From Actinomyces graevenitzii C83 (lineage in GTDB: Bacteria; Actinomycetota; Actinomycetes; Actinomycetales; Actinomycetaceae): a stretch of 64,000 nt of DNA. Made by a program: the position numbers and the translations under genes. The stretch is from assembly GCF_000239695.1 (NCBI RefSeq), contig NZ_JH470338.1:397849-461848 (forward strand). Reading direction: 5' to 3'. The first letter of the stretch is position 1; each line of letters begins with the position of its first letter. The notes beneath the pieces were generated by a model that saw nothing but the letters and a program-made list of their open reading frames with translations, had not been told where the DNA came from and did no database searches. Below, one piece after another: positions 42,943 to 53,240 of this stretch.

Positions 42943-43818
42943 ATGACTTCAGTAACAACTTCTACGCAGGCGGGACCGCGTGACCAGGACTTCCTGGCGC
43001 CAGGTGCCCGCCTGCGCGGCGCTGGTACCGGTGGGCTAGTAGAGCTCACCGATATCGAGCGTTCGCAACGTCTAGCGAAAATGCGTGACGGTTCCCTGGG
43101 TTCTATTCACTCTTGGGAACTGGTAACTGCAGTGGATGGTCCGGGCACACGCATGACCGTGTTCCTGGCCGGTTGCCCACTGCGCTGTTTGTACTGTCAC
43201 AACCCCGACACCTTCCTGATGAAGGATGGTGAACCGATCGAGGCTGATGAACTGCTGCGCCGTATGCGCCGCTACCGGGGTCTGTTTAGGGCCACCAATG
43301 GCGGCATCACCCTGTCCGGGGGAGAAGTACTAATGCAGCCGGCCTTCGCTAAACGCCTGGTTAAGGGTGCCAAAGCGATGGGTATTCACACCTGCCTGGA
43401 TACTTCTGGCTACCTGGGGGCGCACGCAGACGATGAGATGCTCGATAATGTGGATCTGGTGCTGCTTGATGTAAAAAGTGGCGATCCGCAAACCTACAAG
43501 CAGGTAACTGGGCGCGAACTAGCTCCCACCATTGAGTTTGGCAACCGTCTAGCTGCTAAAGGTATTGAGGTTTGGATCCGTTTTGTACTGGTTCCCGGTC
43601 TAACCGATGATCCAGACAATATGCGGGCAGTGGCTGAAATCGTAAAGCCTTGGAAAAACGTTACTCGCTTCGAAGTGCTGCCTTTCCATCAGATGGGCAC
43701 CGATAAGTGGGATGCTTTGGGCTTGGAATACAAGCTACGAGACGTAAAACCGCCTAGCCCTGAGCACACTGATGAGGTACGTCAGCTCTTTAGAAGCTAC
43801 GGTTTTAACGTTTTTTAG
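42943..43818 (+). CDS. pflA: Pyruvate formate-lyase activating enzyme
   Basis: A 291-residue radical-SAM enzyme that installs the glycyl radical on PFL. The cluster motif is Cys78-x3-Cys82-x2-Cys85 (GCPLRCLYCHNPDT), and ITLSGGEV and the later VWIRFVLVPG blocks are typical of PflA. The N-terminal 45 residues are longer than usual; an internal ATG at codon 47 (MRDGSLGSIHSW) is where many homologues begin, so the start is uncertain. The 3' end overlaps the convergent rnd gene by 14 bp. Confidence 0.95.
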   Translation: MTSVTTSTQAGPRDQDFLAPGARLRGAGTGGLVELTDIERSQRLAKMRDGSLGSIHSWELVTAVDGPGTRMTVFLAGCPLRCLYCHNPDTFLMKDGEPIEADELLRRMRRYRGLFRATNGGITLSGGEVLMQPAFAKRLVKGAKAMGIHTCLDTSGYLGAHADDEMLDNVDLVLLDVKSGDPQTYKQVTGRELAPTIEFGNRLAAKGIEVWIRFVLVPGLTDDPDNMRAVAEIVKPWKNVTRFEVLPFHQMGTDKWDALGLEYKLRDVKPPSPEHTDEVRQLFRSYGFNVF

Positions 43819-45079
43819 AGCCGGCTACACGCTTATATTCTCGGTCAGCTTGTAGCTGCGCTTGGGTAAGATTTAATTCTTCCAGGCGCAGCTGCAAGGC
43901 TGGGGCTACCTGGTGAATTTGCCATGCCCTAGCGCCGTTATCAGCTAAGTATTCGGCCACATCCATGCCTGGGTACCAGTACCAGGCTAGTTTTCGTTGT
44001 AAGCCGGGATAAAGCAGGTTTTCTTGAATTAAAGTTAGCTGCGCAGCGCAGCTATGCACGGTTTCGCGTACTGTTTGTAGTACTTCGAAATGCAGCGGGT
44101 AGCGTCGTGACCATACACGTAGTTCTGGCACCTTACCTACAGGAGCTAGATCGATGGGCTTAGGTAGCTGTGATTCTGGCAGTTTCATAGCGCTATCAAC
44201 TGCCTTCCACCATTGCTCCATATATGCACGCGCATCGCGCGAGGACATCTCTCGAATAGCTCGCAGCTGTTTACGTGAATTTGGCATACGTTTAGCTACA
44301 GCTACGATCGCGTAATGTGGTAGTACCTTCACTGGTGGTAGATCTTGTGCTTTAGCTATTTCTTCACGGGTAAGCCACAGATTACGTAAAATTGCTCGTC
44401 CACGTGCGGTGGTTACCCTGCCGGCTCCATGCATGTGACGCCAGGGATCTACACGTTCAGGGCGCGGGGGAGCGGTGCGTTCAAATTCAAATTCGGCTAG
44501 TGCCCACTGCAGTTTTCCGGCTAACTCCAGTTCAGTTAGTAGAGCTGAGCGTAGATCAATTAGTAGCTCCACATCTAGCGCGGCATAGTTAAGCCAGGAG
44601 GTGGGTAGTGGCCTCACTGACCAGTCAGCTGCGGAGTGCTCTTTGGCTAAATGCCAACCTAAAGTGTCTTCAATCAGGTGGCCTAGCCCGCGCTTTTCAC
44701 GTCCCAAAATGCGGGCAGCTAGCTCAGTGTCAAAAAGCGCATCAGGGCGCATACCTAGCTTAGCTAGGCAAGGCATATCCTGGTCTGCCGCATGTAAAAT
44801 CCACTCCACCCCAGTTAAGGCCTCATTGATGCAACTAAAGTCACGCCCAGTGCCTACCGGGTCAATTAATAAGGTGCCTACGCCGTCGCGACGTAGCTGC
44901 ACCAGATAAGCATCTTGACCATAGCGGTAGCCTGAGGCACGCTCTGTATCTACTGCCACCGGGCCGGTACCTGCGCGTAAACGCTCAGCAGCTAAATGAA
45001 GTTTCTGGGGAGTGTCGGTCAGATCTGGTAAACCGTCTGCTGGAACTGTAATTTTCCGCGAGGGTTCACCAGTGCTCAT
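43805..45079 (-). CDS. rnd: Ribonuclease D family 3'-5' exonuclease
   Basis: A 424-residue exonuclease for RNA 3' ends. The DEDD-type motifs are visible: DTE (residue about 43), the HAADQDMPCL block with Asp, and NYAALDVELL with the last Asp and Tyr. An HRDC domain (about 205-290) follows, with a C-terminal extension typical of actinobacteria. It overlaps the upstream DUF3000 gene by 4 bp (ATGA), a pairing widespread in actinobacteria. Confidence 0.93.
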   Translation of the reverse strand: MSTGEPSRKITVPADGLPDLTDTPQKLHLAAERLRAGTGPVAVDTERASGYRYGQDAYLVQLRRDGVGTLLIDPVGTGRDFSCINEALTGVEWILHAADQDMPCLAKLGMRPDALFDTELAARILGREKRGLGHLIEDTLGWHLAKEHSAADWSVRPLPTSWLNYAALDVELLIDLRSALLTELELAGKLQWALAEFEFERTAPPRPERVDPWRHMHGAGRVTTARGRAILRNLWLTREEIAKAQDLPPVKVLPHYAIVAVAKRMPNSRKQLRAIREMSSRDARAYMEQWWKAVDSAMKLPESQLPKPIDLAPVGKVPELRVWSRRYPLHFEVLQTVRETVHSCAAQLTLIQENLLYPGLQRKLAWYWYPGMDVAEYLADNGARAWQIHQVAPALQLRLEELNLTQAQLQADREYKRVAGSKKR

Positions 45080-45705
45080 ACAACCACTTCCACATCTTTA
45101 AACGGACGTATCCCAGCCATTTGGGACACCAAGTGCAGCCAAGCCACCATGTGCGGGGCCAGATCCTCACTGGTGGGGGACCAGGAACAGCGCAACTCTA
45201 CGTGTGCCTTGGCACGGGTCAATTCTATGCCACCAAAGCTCTCTGAAAGTGTACGAGTTACAGTTCCAGACACATTTGAGTAGCCAGCCCCGGCCCGATC
45301 TAATTCTTCAGGCAAGCGTGCCCAGGTGATTTGACCCAAGTAAGGATCAGTGCTGGCTTCTTCATCTATCTGTGCACGTACCCCGGCTACTAGCCGGAAA
45401 GGCGAACCCCACAGGGAGATCTGCTCCTGATCGTAGAGAATCACGAAGGATCCGGTGCCTACTGACTCCCCATCTGCCATGAGTAGTGTGCGCGAGTCTA
45501 TGGCCGCAGAGTATTGGCTTACCCCACGTGGGGGTTCAACTTCCTCCACGGTGACGCTGGGAGGTACCTGCGCTAGACGCAAAGATTCCAGCGCCTTAAT
45601 AAATTCGCGCGGCTCTTGGCCAGCCCGGCTGGGGGCTTCCTCCAGATCGGCAGGTGGGGGAGCTATATGCAGACTCACACTGCCAATGTAACGGCGGGCT
45701 AGCAC
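45076..45705 (-). CDS. DUF3000 protein
   Basis: A 209-residue protein of the actinobacterial DUF3000 family, recognised by the FVILYDQEQ.SLWGSPFR and ELRCSWSP blocks and by its place directly before rnd. The role is unknown. The start is uncertain: the first codon used is GTG at 45705, and a second GTG at 45678 (before SLHIAPPPADL) is equally possible; neither has a good ribosome binding site. Confidence 0.88.
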   Translation of the reverse strand: MLARRYIGSVSLHIAPPPADLEEAPSRAGQEPREFIKALESLRLAQVPPSVTVEEVEPPRGVSQYSAAIDSRTLLMADGESVGTGSFVILYDQEQISLWGSPFRLVAGVRAQIDEEASTDPYLGQITWARLPEELDRAGAGYSNVSGTVTRTLSESFGGIELTRAKAHVELRCSWSPTSEDLAPHMVAWLHLVSQMAGIRPFKDVEVVV

Positions 45706-45750
45706 AAAATACGCTAGCCACGCCGCATTTAAAGCACCAGATCCAGGGCT

Positions 45751-47874
45751 TTAGTTCATCAGTAGGCACAACGAGTGGGACTCGACCTCAACTTTGGCTT
45801 TGGGCTTGAGCTTTCGTGGCAAGCCCTTAGTTGGTTGAGTATCAATTACCACCTTCCAGGCTTTACTGGTGCCGGTAGGTTCAGTGGGAATAGTGAACTC
45901 AATGTCTTCCTCAGAGGCGTTAACCAGCAGCAGGAAGGAGTTGTCCACGATCTTTTCGCCACGTCGATCAGGCTCAGAGATAGCGTGACCGTTGACGTAA
46001 ACCATCAGTGAACGCGCATACCAGGCGGTCCAGTCCTCATCGCGCATGTGCTCGCCCGAGGGACGCAACCAGCCGATTTCCTGCAGCTTACTCTCACCGC
46101 CGTGGGCGGCGTCACCGTAGAAGAAACGACGACGGCGCAGTACCGGGTGGTCTTTACGTAGCTTGATTACCCGGCGGGTAAAGTGCAACAGATCCTGCTG
46201 GGTAGCAGTTAAATTCCAGTTAACCCAGGAAAGCTCGTTGTCCTGGCAGTAAACATTGTTATTGCCTGCCTGAGTGCGTCCCATTTCGTCGCCATGGCAG
46301 ATCATGGGCACGCCCTGGCTAAAGAGCATGGTGGTGAGGAAGTTCTTAATCTGGCGGCTACGCAGAGACAAAACTTCGGGATCTTCGGTTGGTCCTTCCT
46401 CACCGCAGTTCCAAGAGCGGTTGTTGGATTCACCGTCGGCGTTACCTTCGCCGTTAGCTTCATTGTGCTTGTTGTTGTAGGACACCAAGTCATTCAAGGT
46501 GAAGCCATCATGGGCGGTGATGAAGTTAATTGAAGCCATCGGCGCACGTCCCGAGTGCTGATATAGGTCAGCGGAGCCGGAAATGCGGGCAGCAAACTCA
46601 CCCAAAGTAGAGGGCTCACCGCGCCAGAAGTCACGCATGGTGTCACGGTACTTACCATTCCACTCGCTCCACAGAGCGGGGAACTCACCTACGTTGTAAC
46701 CACCGTCGCCCACGTCCCAGGGCTCAGCAATTAGCTTGACGCCGCTAAGTACCGGATCTTGGGCGATAAGTTCAAAGAAGGTGGAAAGCTTGTCTACCTC
46801 ATGGAATTGACGAGCCAAAGTGGAGGCTAGGTCAAAGCGGAAGCCGTCCACATGCATCTCGGTAACCCAGTAACGCAGTGAGTCCATAATCAGCTGCAAA
46901 ACTGCGTGTGAACGCATCAGTAGGGAGTTACCCGTACCGGTGGTGTCAAAGTAGTGGGCTTGATCGCCGTCGACAAGACGGTAGTAGGAGGCGTTATCGA
47001 TACCCCTGAAGGAGAGGGTGGGGCCCATGTGGTTACCTTCAGCGGTGTGGTTGTAAACCACATCCAAAATTACTTCAATGCCAGCCTCGTGCAGGCTTTT
47101 AACCATGGTCTTGAACTCGTTGACCTGGTGGCCGTCTTGCCCATAGGTAGCGTAACCATTGTGGGGAGCAAAGAAACCAATGGTGTTGTAACCCCAGTAG
47201 TTACTCAGGCCCTTGTCCTGCAAACTGGTGTCATTAACGAACTGGTGCACCGGCATTAGCTCAATTGCGGTTACGCCCAGATCAGTCAGGTGCTTAATGG
47301 CGGCCGGGTGAGCTAGACCCAAGTAGGTGCCCTGTAATTCCTTGGGAATATCTGGGTGCAGCTTGGTGAAGCCTTTTACATGAGCTTCATAAATGATGGT
47401 TTCGTTGTAGGGGTGAGCTGGGGGGCGGTCGCGGCCCCAGTCGAAGAAGGGGCTAACTACCACTGAGCGCATGGTGGAATCGGCTGAGTCTTCCTCGTTG
47501 CGCTGGGTGGGGTCAGCAAAGTCATAGGAGAACAAGCTGGGGTCGTTTTTCACCGTGCCACTGATGGCTTTGGCGTAAGGGTCTAGTAGTAGCTTGCTAG
47601 GATCACAGCGGTGACCATTGGCTGGATCATAGGGGCCGTAGACGCGGTAACCATACTGATGACCAGGGACGATACCCGGCAGGTAACAGTGCCAGACGTC
47701 GTTATCGACTTCGGTTAATTCAATACGGTTCTCATTACCCTCGCGGTCAAAAAGGCACAGCTCAACCTTGGTGGCAACGGCGGAATAAATAGCGAAATTC
47801 GTGCCCGAACCATCAAAGGTTGCGCCTAGCGGGGCGCGGTTTCCGGGCCAAATTTGCGTGGGGGCATTAAGCAT
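45751..47874 (-). CDS. glgX: Glycogen debranching enzyme GlgX
   Basis: A 707-residue GH13 isoamylase-type enzyme that removes branch stubs from phosphorylase-limit glycogen. An N-terminal CBM48-like domain (about 10-110) precedes the barrel with DVVYNHTAEG, DGFRFDLAS (nucleophile Asp) and LIAEPWDVG (acid Glu) and the later FITAHDGFTLNDLVSYN. Length is normal. It stands alone with its ATG 119 bp from tRNA-Gly on the other strand. Confidence 0.95.
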   Translation of the reverse strand: MLNAPTQIWPGNRAPLGATFDGSGTNFAIYSAVATKVELCLFDREGNENRIELTEVDNDVWHCYLPGIVPGHQYGYRVYGPYDPANGHRCDPSKLLLDPYAKAISGTVKNDPSLFSYDFADPTQRNEEDSADSTMRSVVVSPFFDWGRDRPPAHPYNETIIYEAHVKGFTKLHPDIPKELQGTYLGLAHPAAIKHLTDLGVTAIELMPVHQFVNDTSLQDKGLSNYWGYNTIGFFAPHNGYATYGQDGHQVNEFKTMVKSLHEAGIEVILDVVYNHTAEGNHMGPTLSFRGIDNASYYRLVDGDQAHYFDTTGTGNSLLMRSHAVLQLIMDSLRYWVTEMHVDGFRFDLASTLARQFHEVDKLSTFFELIAQDPVLSGVKLIAEPWDVGDGGYNVGEFPALWSEWNGKYRDTMRDFWRGEPSTLGEFAARISGSADLYQHSGRAPMASINFITAHDGFTLNDLVSYNNKHNEANGEGNADGESNNRSWNCGEEGPTEDPEVLSLRSRQIKNFLTTMLFSQGVPMICHGDEMGRTQAGNNNVYCQDNELSWVNWNLTATQQDLLHFTRRVIKLRKDHPVLRRRRFFYGDAAHGGESKLQEIGWLRPSGEHMRDEDWTAWYARSLMVYVNGHAISEPDRRGEKIVDNSFLLLVNASEEDIEFTIPTEPTGTSKAWKVVIDTQPTKGLPRKLKPKAKVEVESHSLCLLMN

Positions 47875-47993
47875 GAACCAATTCTATTGGTAATGACACA
47901 AACCTTGGTGTGATGCATGTAACTGTATTTCGATTTGCATCAGCGGGCTTAAGGCGGGTAAGTTTCTACCTGCACCCCGCAAGGGGAGTTAAT

Positions 47994-48066
47994 GCGGATG
48001 TGGCTCAGTTGGTAGAGCATCACCTTGCCAAGGTGAGGGTCGCGGGTTCGAGTCCCGTCATCCGCT
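47994..48066 (+). tRNA. tRNA-Gly (anticodon GCC)
   Basis: Acceptor GCGGATG/CATCCGC, anticodon loop TTGCCAA in a TCACC/GGTGA stem and T arm CGGG-TTCGAGT-CCCG form a complete cloverleaf. No CCA is encoded. Confidence 0.97.
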
Positions 48067-48067
48067 C

Positions 48068-48139
48068 GGGCGATTGGCGCAGCGGGAGCGCGCTTCCCTG
48101 ACACGGAAGAGGTCACTGGTTCGATCCCAGTATCGCCCA
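48068..48139 (+). tRNA. tRNA-Val (anticodon GAC)
   Basis: Acceptor GGGCGAT/ATCGCCC, anticodon loop CTGACAC between CTTCC/GGAAG, and T arm CTGG-TTCGATC-CCAG. It starts one base after tRNA-Gly, so both come from one transcript. No CCA is encoded. Confidence 0.97.
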
Positions 48140-48146
48140 CGCGTTT

Positions 48147-48173
48147 CCCAGCTTTTAAGGCTGGGTTTTTTTA
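48147..48173 (+). terminator. Terminator of the Gly/Val tRNA pair
   Basis: A CCCAGC/GCTGGG stem (extended by a G-U and a T-A pair) with a short loop runs directly into seven to eight T residues. Confidence 0.88.
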
Positions 48174-48190
48174 TACCATTTTGTATTGTC

Positions 48191-50212
48191 ATGGCGGATC
48201 CATCTACTTATAAACCAGCTCCTGGCCAAATTCCTACTTCTCCGGGCGTCTATCGTTTCCTCGATGAGCAAGGCAGAGTTATCTATGTTGGCAAGGCCAA
48301 AAATCTGCGTCAGCGCCTGAGTAACTACTTCCAGGACTTAAGCGCGCTACATCCACGTACCCAAAAAATGGTGACCACTGCAGTGGCAGTTAAGTGGACT
48401 GTGGTGCAAACCGAGGTGGAGTCACTGGCCCTGGAATATTCCTGGATTAAGGAATTTAACCCGCGCTTCAACGTCATGTACAAGGATGACAAGTCCTACC
48501 CCTACCTGGCTGTAACCATGGGGGACACCATTCCGCGCGTGCAGGTTATGCGCGGGGCGCGTAAACCTAAAGTGCGTTACTTTGGGCCATTTGTACAGGC
48601 CTGGTCTATTCGCGACACGGTTGATCAGCTACTGCGGGTCTTTCCGGTACGCACCTGCTCTCAAGGGGTACTAAAACGCGCCCAAGCCTCAGGTCGGCCC
48701 TGTCTGCTGGGGTATATAGATAAATGCTCAGCTCCCTGTGTAGGGCGCATTTCGGTAGCAGACCACTACGCCTTAGCGGAAGATTTTTGCTCTTTCATGT
48801 CTGGGCGCACCGGCCCCTACGTGCGTGCGCTTGAAAAACAGATGCAGGAGGCTGCCCAAAAGCTTGACTATGAGCGGGCAGCACGTTTACGTGACGATAT
48901 TGCCGCCTTGAAAAAGGTAATTGAAGCTAACGCCGTGGTGCTTCCAGACGCCACTAATGCCGATGTTTTCGCCCTGGTACGCGACGAGCTAGAGGCCGCC
49001 GTACAGGTATTTCACGTGCGTGGCGGACGTATTCGCGGTCAGCGCGGCTGGGTGGTGGAGTTGGTTGAGCCACTAGACGACGCCGCCCTACTGGAAAACC
49101 TAATCGAACAGGTTTATGGGGACGCAACCCCCGGACGCGGCAACATGCAGGCCCCTACCAGCGTAGACGACGTCGCCCACAGTGACACCTCAGCTGTACC
49201 GCGAGAAATCCTGGTGCCCACCCTGCCCCAAAATCTAGATACTTTACGCGACTGGCTCAGCTCACTGCGCGGTGCCAACGTAGAAATCAGGGTGCCTCAC
49301 CGTGGTGACAAACGCGCCTTACTGGGCACAGTACTAAAAAACGCTGAAGACGCTATGCGCCTACACAAAGCCAAGCGCGTAGGCGATCTAACCCAGCGTT
49401 CGGCGGCGCTGGAAGAACTCGCCCAAGTTTTGGAGCTAGAAACCGCCCCACTACGCATCGAATGCTACGACGTCTCCCACACCCAGGGCACCCACCAGGT
49501 GGCCTCGATGGTGGTCTTTGAAGACGGAGCCCCGCGCAAGAGTGAATACCGTAAATTCATTATTCGCGGCGAAGACGGCAACGGCGCAAGTGATGACACC
49601 GCTGCCATGCGTGAAGTGCTAACCCGTCGAGTACGCCGCTACCTGGCTGCCTCAGGGCACCCGGAAATGAGTGGGGAAGACGAGGATGGAGTCACCATTA
49701 CCTCCGGCCCCATTGACCCACAAACGGGCAAACCCAAGCGTTTTGCCTACGCCCCTTCACTGATTGTGGTTGATGGTGGTCTGCCTCAAGTTAATGCCGC
49801 CCAGGCCGTGATTGAGGAGATGGGCGCTGACATCCCCGTAATTGGCTTAGCTAAGCGCCTGGAGGAAGTGTGGGTGCCCGGCCATCAATTCCCGGTGATT
49901 TTCCCGCGTACCTCAGCAGCCCTATACCTGCTGCAGTATTTGCGCGACGAATCCCACCGCGCTGCCATTACCCATCACCGCAAACGCCGCGCTCAAGCCA
50001 TGACCCGCTCAGTTCTAGATGAGGTACCTGGTCTAGGCCCGGCCAAGCAGAGCGCATTACTGCGTCAATTTGGTTCAGTGGCCGCCATGCGTGAGCTTAG
50101 CGTTGAACAATTAACCCAGGCTAAAGGGGTCGGACCTGCATTAGCGCAGGCCATCAAGGATCACCTGGATGCACATCCGGCGGGTGGAGCTAAAAAGAAT
50201 AGTCATAAATAA
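48191..50212 (+). CDS. uvrC: Excinuclease ABC subunit C
   Basis: A 673-residue dual-incision nuclease of nucleotide excision repair. It has an N-terminal GIY-YIG domain ([25 protein letters not shown]), a UVR motif ([14 protein letters not shown]), the RNase H-like second nuclease domain ([23 protein letters not shown]) and two C-terminal helix-hairpin-helix motifs. I start at ATG 48191 because the longer frame runs back through tRNA-Val. It has no clear ribosome binding site and sits close to the tRNA terminator. First of the uvrC-rapZ-yvcK-whiA group. Confidence 0.95.
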   Translation: MADPSTYKPAPGQIPTSPGVYRFLDEQGRVIYVGKAKNLRQRLSNYFQDLSALHPRTQKMVTTAVAVKWTVVQTEVESLALEYSWIKEFNPRFNVMYKDDKSYPYLAVTMGDTIPRVQVMRGARKPKVRYFGPFVQAWSIRDTVDQLLRVFPVRTCSQGVLKRAQASGRPCLLGYIDKCSAPCVGRISVADHYALAEDFCSFMSGRTGPYVRALEKQMQEAAQKLDYERAARLRDDIAALKKVIEANAVVLPDATNADVFALVRDELEAAVQVFHVRGGRIRGQRGWVVELVEPLDDAALLENLIEQVYGDATPGRGNMQAPTSVDDVAHSDTSAVPREILVPTLPQNLDTLRDWLSSLRGANVEIRVPHRGDKRALLGTVLKNAEDAMRLHKAKRVGDLTQRSAALEELAQVLELETAPLRIECYDVSHTQGTHQVASMVVFEDGAPRKSEYRKFIIRGEDGNGASDDTAAMREVLTRRVRRYLAASGHPEMSGEDEDGVTITSGPIDPQTGKPKRFAYAPSLIVVDGGLPQVNAAQAVIEEMGADIPVIGLAKRLEEVWVPGHQFPVIFPRTSAALYLLQYLRDESHRAAITHHRKRRAQAMTRSVLDEVPGLGPAKQSALLRQFGSVAAMRELSVEQLTQAKGVGPALAQAIKDHLDAHPAGGAKKNSHK

Positions 50213-50255
50213 CCGCAGGCTGTTAACACGCATCCAAACATGGGATCATGAGTTC

Positions 50256-51203
50256 ATGACCCACAGCGAAAGCGCATCACTTAACACTGTCCCTCAAGGT
50301 ATTCCTGTACTAGATGCGCAGGCCGCGCCAGTTGAGCCTGCTCAGCGTCCTGAATTATTAATTGTTACCGGCATGTCTGGAGCCGGCCGTTCACGCGCCG
50401 CCATGGCTCTGGAAGATCTCGATTGGTATGTGGTTGATAACCTTCCGCCTCAGATGCTGCCGGCGCTGGCAGGCATGATGACCGCTGATGGCGGGGGAGT
50501 GCACCGCCTAGCCGTAGTGGTTGATGTGCGCAGCCGTGACTTTTTCAGCCAGTTCTATGACTACCTAAAGCGTCTGCGTGACACGGACGTAAACTACCGG
50601 GTTATTTTCCTAGACGCCTCAGATGCAGCCTTGGTGCGTCGTTTTGAGTCTTCACGCCGCCCGCACCCGTTGCAGGGGCGGGGGTCAATTTTGGAAGGTA
50701 TTAACCGCGAGCGCGCGCTGCTAGGTGATTTACGCACTCGCGCGGATGATGTGATTGATACTTCAAACTGCTCTGTGCATGATCTGTCACGCCAGATTCG
50801 TGACCTGGTGGCTACTGAGTCTGACTTGGCGTTAAAGATCAATGTGATGAGCTTTGGCTTTAAATACGGCATTCCGCTAGATGCAGATTACGTATGTGAC
50901 GTGCGTTTTATTCCTAACCCTTACTGGGTGGGGGAGCTGCGTCATTTAACCGGTCGCGATGCGCCTGTGGCTGAATATGTCTTCGCTCAGCCCGGTGCAG
51001 CTCAATTTGTTGACCAATACGCCAACCTGCTGGTTCCGGTTCTGCCACACTATTTAGATGAACTTAAACCGAACGTCACGATTGCGATGGGATGCACCGG
51101 CGGTAAGCACCGCTCGGTGGCTAGCGCAGAGCGCGTGGCTGCACGTTTGCAGGCAGCCGGGTTCTGCGTGCGTACCTATCACCGTGACTTGGGACGGGAG
51201 TGA
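50256..51203 (+). CDS. rapZ: RNase adapter/nucleotide-binding protein RapZ
   Basis: A 315-residue RapZ (YvcJ) family protein with Walker A GMSGAGRS near residue 38 and the C-terminal GCTGGKHRSVASAERVA block that binds small metabolites. In E. coli it controls GlmZ sRNA decay; in Gram-positives the role is less clear. I place the start at ATG 50256; the frame is open to 50169 only through the uvrC end. It overlaps yvcK (TGATG). Confidence 0.93.
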   Translation: MTHSESASLNTVPQGIPVLDAQAAPVEPAQRPELLIVTGMSGAGRSRAAMALEDLDWYVVDNLPPQMLPALAGMMTADGGGVHRLAVVVDVRSRDFFSQFYDYLKRLRDTDVNYRVIFLDASDAALVRRFESSRRPHPLQGRGSILEGINRERALLGDLRTRADDVIDTSNCSVHDLSRQIRDLVATESDLALKINVMSFGFKYGIPLDADYVCDVRFIPNPYWVGELRHLTGRDAPVAEYVFAQPGAAQFVDQYANLLVPVLPHYLDELKPNVTIAMGCTGGKHRSVASAERVAARLQAAGFCVRTYHRDLGRE

Positions 51204-52192
51204 TGAGTGTGGCGTTAGATGAAAACTGTATTGAAGCTGATGAGCCTGGTGGTGCCCGCCGCGACCGGGTAGTAGCCCTGGGGGGTGGACATGGTTTGTC
51301 TGCCACCTTAAAGGCTCTGCGTAGCATCGACATTGACCCCACTGCAGTGGTTACGGTTGCTGATGATGGCGGCTCTTCTGGGCGCCTGCGTCGCGAGTTT
51401 GACTGTCTGCCGCCGGGGGATTTGCGCATGGCTTTAGCGGCGCTTTGTGATGACTCCACCGACTGGGGTACCACTTGGCGTGATGTTTTACAGCACCGTT
51501 TTAAAGGACAGGGGGAGCTGGATAATCACGCCCTGGGAAACCTACTGATTTTGGCGCTATGGCAGCTGCTTGAAGATGACTTAGTGGGGCTTGACTGGGT
51601 GGGCAGGCTGCTTAATATTCATGGGCGCGTAGTGCCTATGAGTTCTTCGCCGCTGGTTATCGAGGCTGATTCTTGGCAGGGAGATAACTGTGAGCACCTA
51701 AGTGGGCAGGCTGCCGTAGCTAAGGCTACTGGTTGCGTGAAGCATTTAGCGGTGGTGCCTGCGGACGCTGATGCTCACCCGGAGGCTGTGCGCGCTATTG
51801 ACGCAGCTGACTGGGTGTTGTTAGGGCCGGGTTCTTGGTACACCTCGGTACTACCGCACCTATTACTGCCGGCTATGCACCGAGCTTTGGTTTCTACTAA
51901 GGCTAAAAAGGCCGTGATTATGAATTTGGGAACTTCTAAAGCTGAGACTGTGGGCATGGGAGCGGCAGACTTGCTGGAGGCTTTAGAAGCTTATGCCCCT
52001 GATTTACGCATTGATGCAGTTATCTGTGACCCGCGCCAGTGTGGTGATCGGGCTCGTCTGGTGGCTTGTACTGAGCGTATGGGGGGTACTTTGATGGAGT
52101 TTGAAGTTTGTGGGGATGCTTGTGGCGGAGTACATGACCCGCTCTTGCTAGGATCTGCTTTGAAACAGACCTTTGAATCCCTGGGAGCCTAG
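51203..52192 (+). CDS. yvcK: Gluconeogenesis factor/UDP-GlcNAc-binding protein YvcK
   Basis: A 329-residue Rossmann-like protein of the YvcK/CofD-like family. Seen are GGGHGLSATLKAL at the N-terminus, VTVADDGGSSGRLR, the PPGDLRMALAAL stretch, and LLGPGSWYTSVLPHLL. Known members bind UDP-sugars and influence cell-wall precursor supply. GGGACGGGAG precedes an ATG at 51203 that overlaps the rapZ stop; a GTG at 51200 is an alternative. Translation is probably coupled to rapZ. Confidence 0.93.
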   Translation: MSVALDENCIEADEPGGARRDRVVALGGGHGLSATLKALRSIDIDPTAVVTVADDGGSSGRLRREFDCLPPGDLRMALAALCDDSTDWGTTWRDVLQHRFKGQGELDNHALGNLLILALWQLLEDDLVGLDWVGRLLNIHGRVVPMSSSPLVIEADSWQGDNCEHLSGQAAVAKATGCVKHLAVVPADADAHPEAVRAIDAADWVLLGPGSWYTSVLPHLLLPAMHRALVSTKAKKAVIMNLGTSKAETVGMGAADLLEALEAYAPDLRIDAVICDPRQCGDRARLVACTERMGGTLMEFEVCGDACGGVHDPLLLGSALKQTFESLGA

Positions 52193-52196
52193 GTAA

Positions 52197-53204
52197 ATGT
52201 CTTTGACCTTAGACGTTAAAAATGAGCTAGCCTGCGTCGTCCCTGCCAGTGTTAAGGAGGCGCAGGCAGAGGTGGCGTCTATATTGCGCTTTGCAGGTGG
52301 TTTGCAGCGTCTAAGGTCTAGCTATCTGGTGTATGCGGAGTTAGATCACCTAGCTAGCGCCCAGCGACTGCGTAAACTTATTGCCCGCTATTACAAGGTA
52401 GAGACTGAGCTGATCAGGCTTAATCAGACCACTCCTGAGCGTGGGGAGCGCTATATGGTGCGCACCTTGGATAGCGGCAATAAGCTGGCTGTAACTGTTC
52501 CCAGTAATTTGTTTGCACGCCAAAGTGGGCTGTTGAATTCCAAAGATGAACCGGTGTTGGGTCTGCCTAAGCCGGTGATTTGGGGTGGTCGCACTGTAGT
52601 TGGGGCAGCCTGGCGAGGAGCTTTTTTGGCGCGCGGTTCGCTAACTGCTCCGGAGCGTTCCTATGCCATGGAGGTTACTTGCCCTTCTGAGCAGGCGGCG
52701 GTGGCTTTGGTGGGGGTGGCCAAGAGTATTGATTTAACTGCTACTCACCGTGAAGCTAGGCGCAGCTACCGAGTGGTGATTCGTGACGGGGAGGCTATTT
52801 CTAAGATGCTCACCCGTATGGGGGCTAAAAAGACGGTGGCCCTGTGGGATGAGCAGCGTTCACGGCGTGAGTCGCGAGGTACTGCTAACCGCCTAGCTAA
52901 TTTCGACGACGCTAACTTGCGTCGCAGTGCTCGGGCGGCAGTAACTAATAGCGCCAAGGTGGAGCGGGCCTTTGAAATTTTGGGTGATGATATCCCTGAA
53001 AACTTGCGCCAGGCCGGTTTGTTGCGTTTGGAGCATAAGCATGCGTCCCTGGAGGAGCTAGGGCAGTTGGCGACGCCGCCGCTTACTAAGGATGCTATTG
53101 CGGGGCGGATTCGGCGCTTGCTAGCTAGCGCCGATAAGGTCGCTCATGAGCGTGGTATGGCTGACACTAGCTCAGTGCTGACCGGGGAGATGCTCGAAGA
53201 CTGA
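52197..53204 (+). CDS. whiA: WhiA family DNA-binding regulator
   Basis: A 335-residue WhiA protein: a LAGLIDADG-homing-endonuclease-like N-terminal part (no nuclease motif expected) and a C-terminal helix-turn-helix about 260-315 (LRLEHKHASLEELGQL). The start MSLTLDVKNEL is the family standard, 4 bp after yvcK. In Streptomyces it controls sporulation; in non-sporulating actinobacteria it is linked to cell division. Last gene of the group. Confidence 0.94.
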   Translation: MSLTLDVKNELACVVPASVKEAQAEVASILRFAGGLQRLRSSYLVYAELDHLASAQRLRKLIARYYKVETELIRLNQTTPERGERYMVRTLDSGNKLAVTVPSNLFARQSGLLNSKDEPVLGLPKPVIWGGRTVVGAAWRGAFLARGSLTAPERSYAMEVTCPSEQAAVALVGVAKSIDLTATHREARRSYRVVIRDGEAISKMLTRMGAKKTVALWDEQRSRRESRGTANRLANFDDANLRRSARAAVTNSAKVERAFEILGDDIPENLRQAGLLRLEHKHASLEELGQLATPPLTKDAIAGRIRRLLASADKVAHERGMADTSSVLTGEMLED

Positions 53205-53240
53205 CGCCCATCGTGTTTGCATTAACAACGATGTGACCAA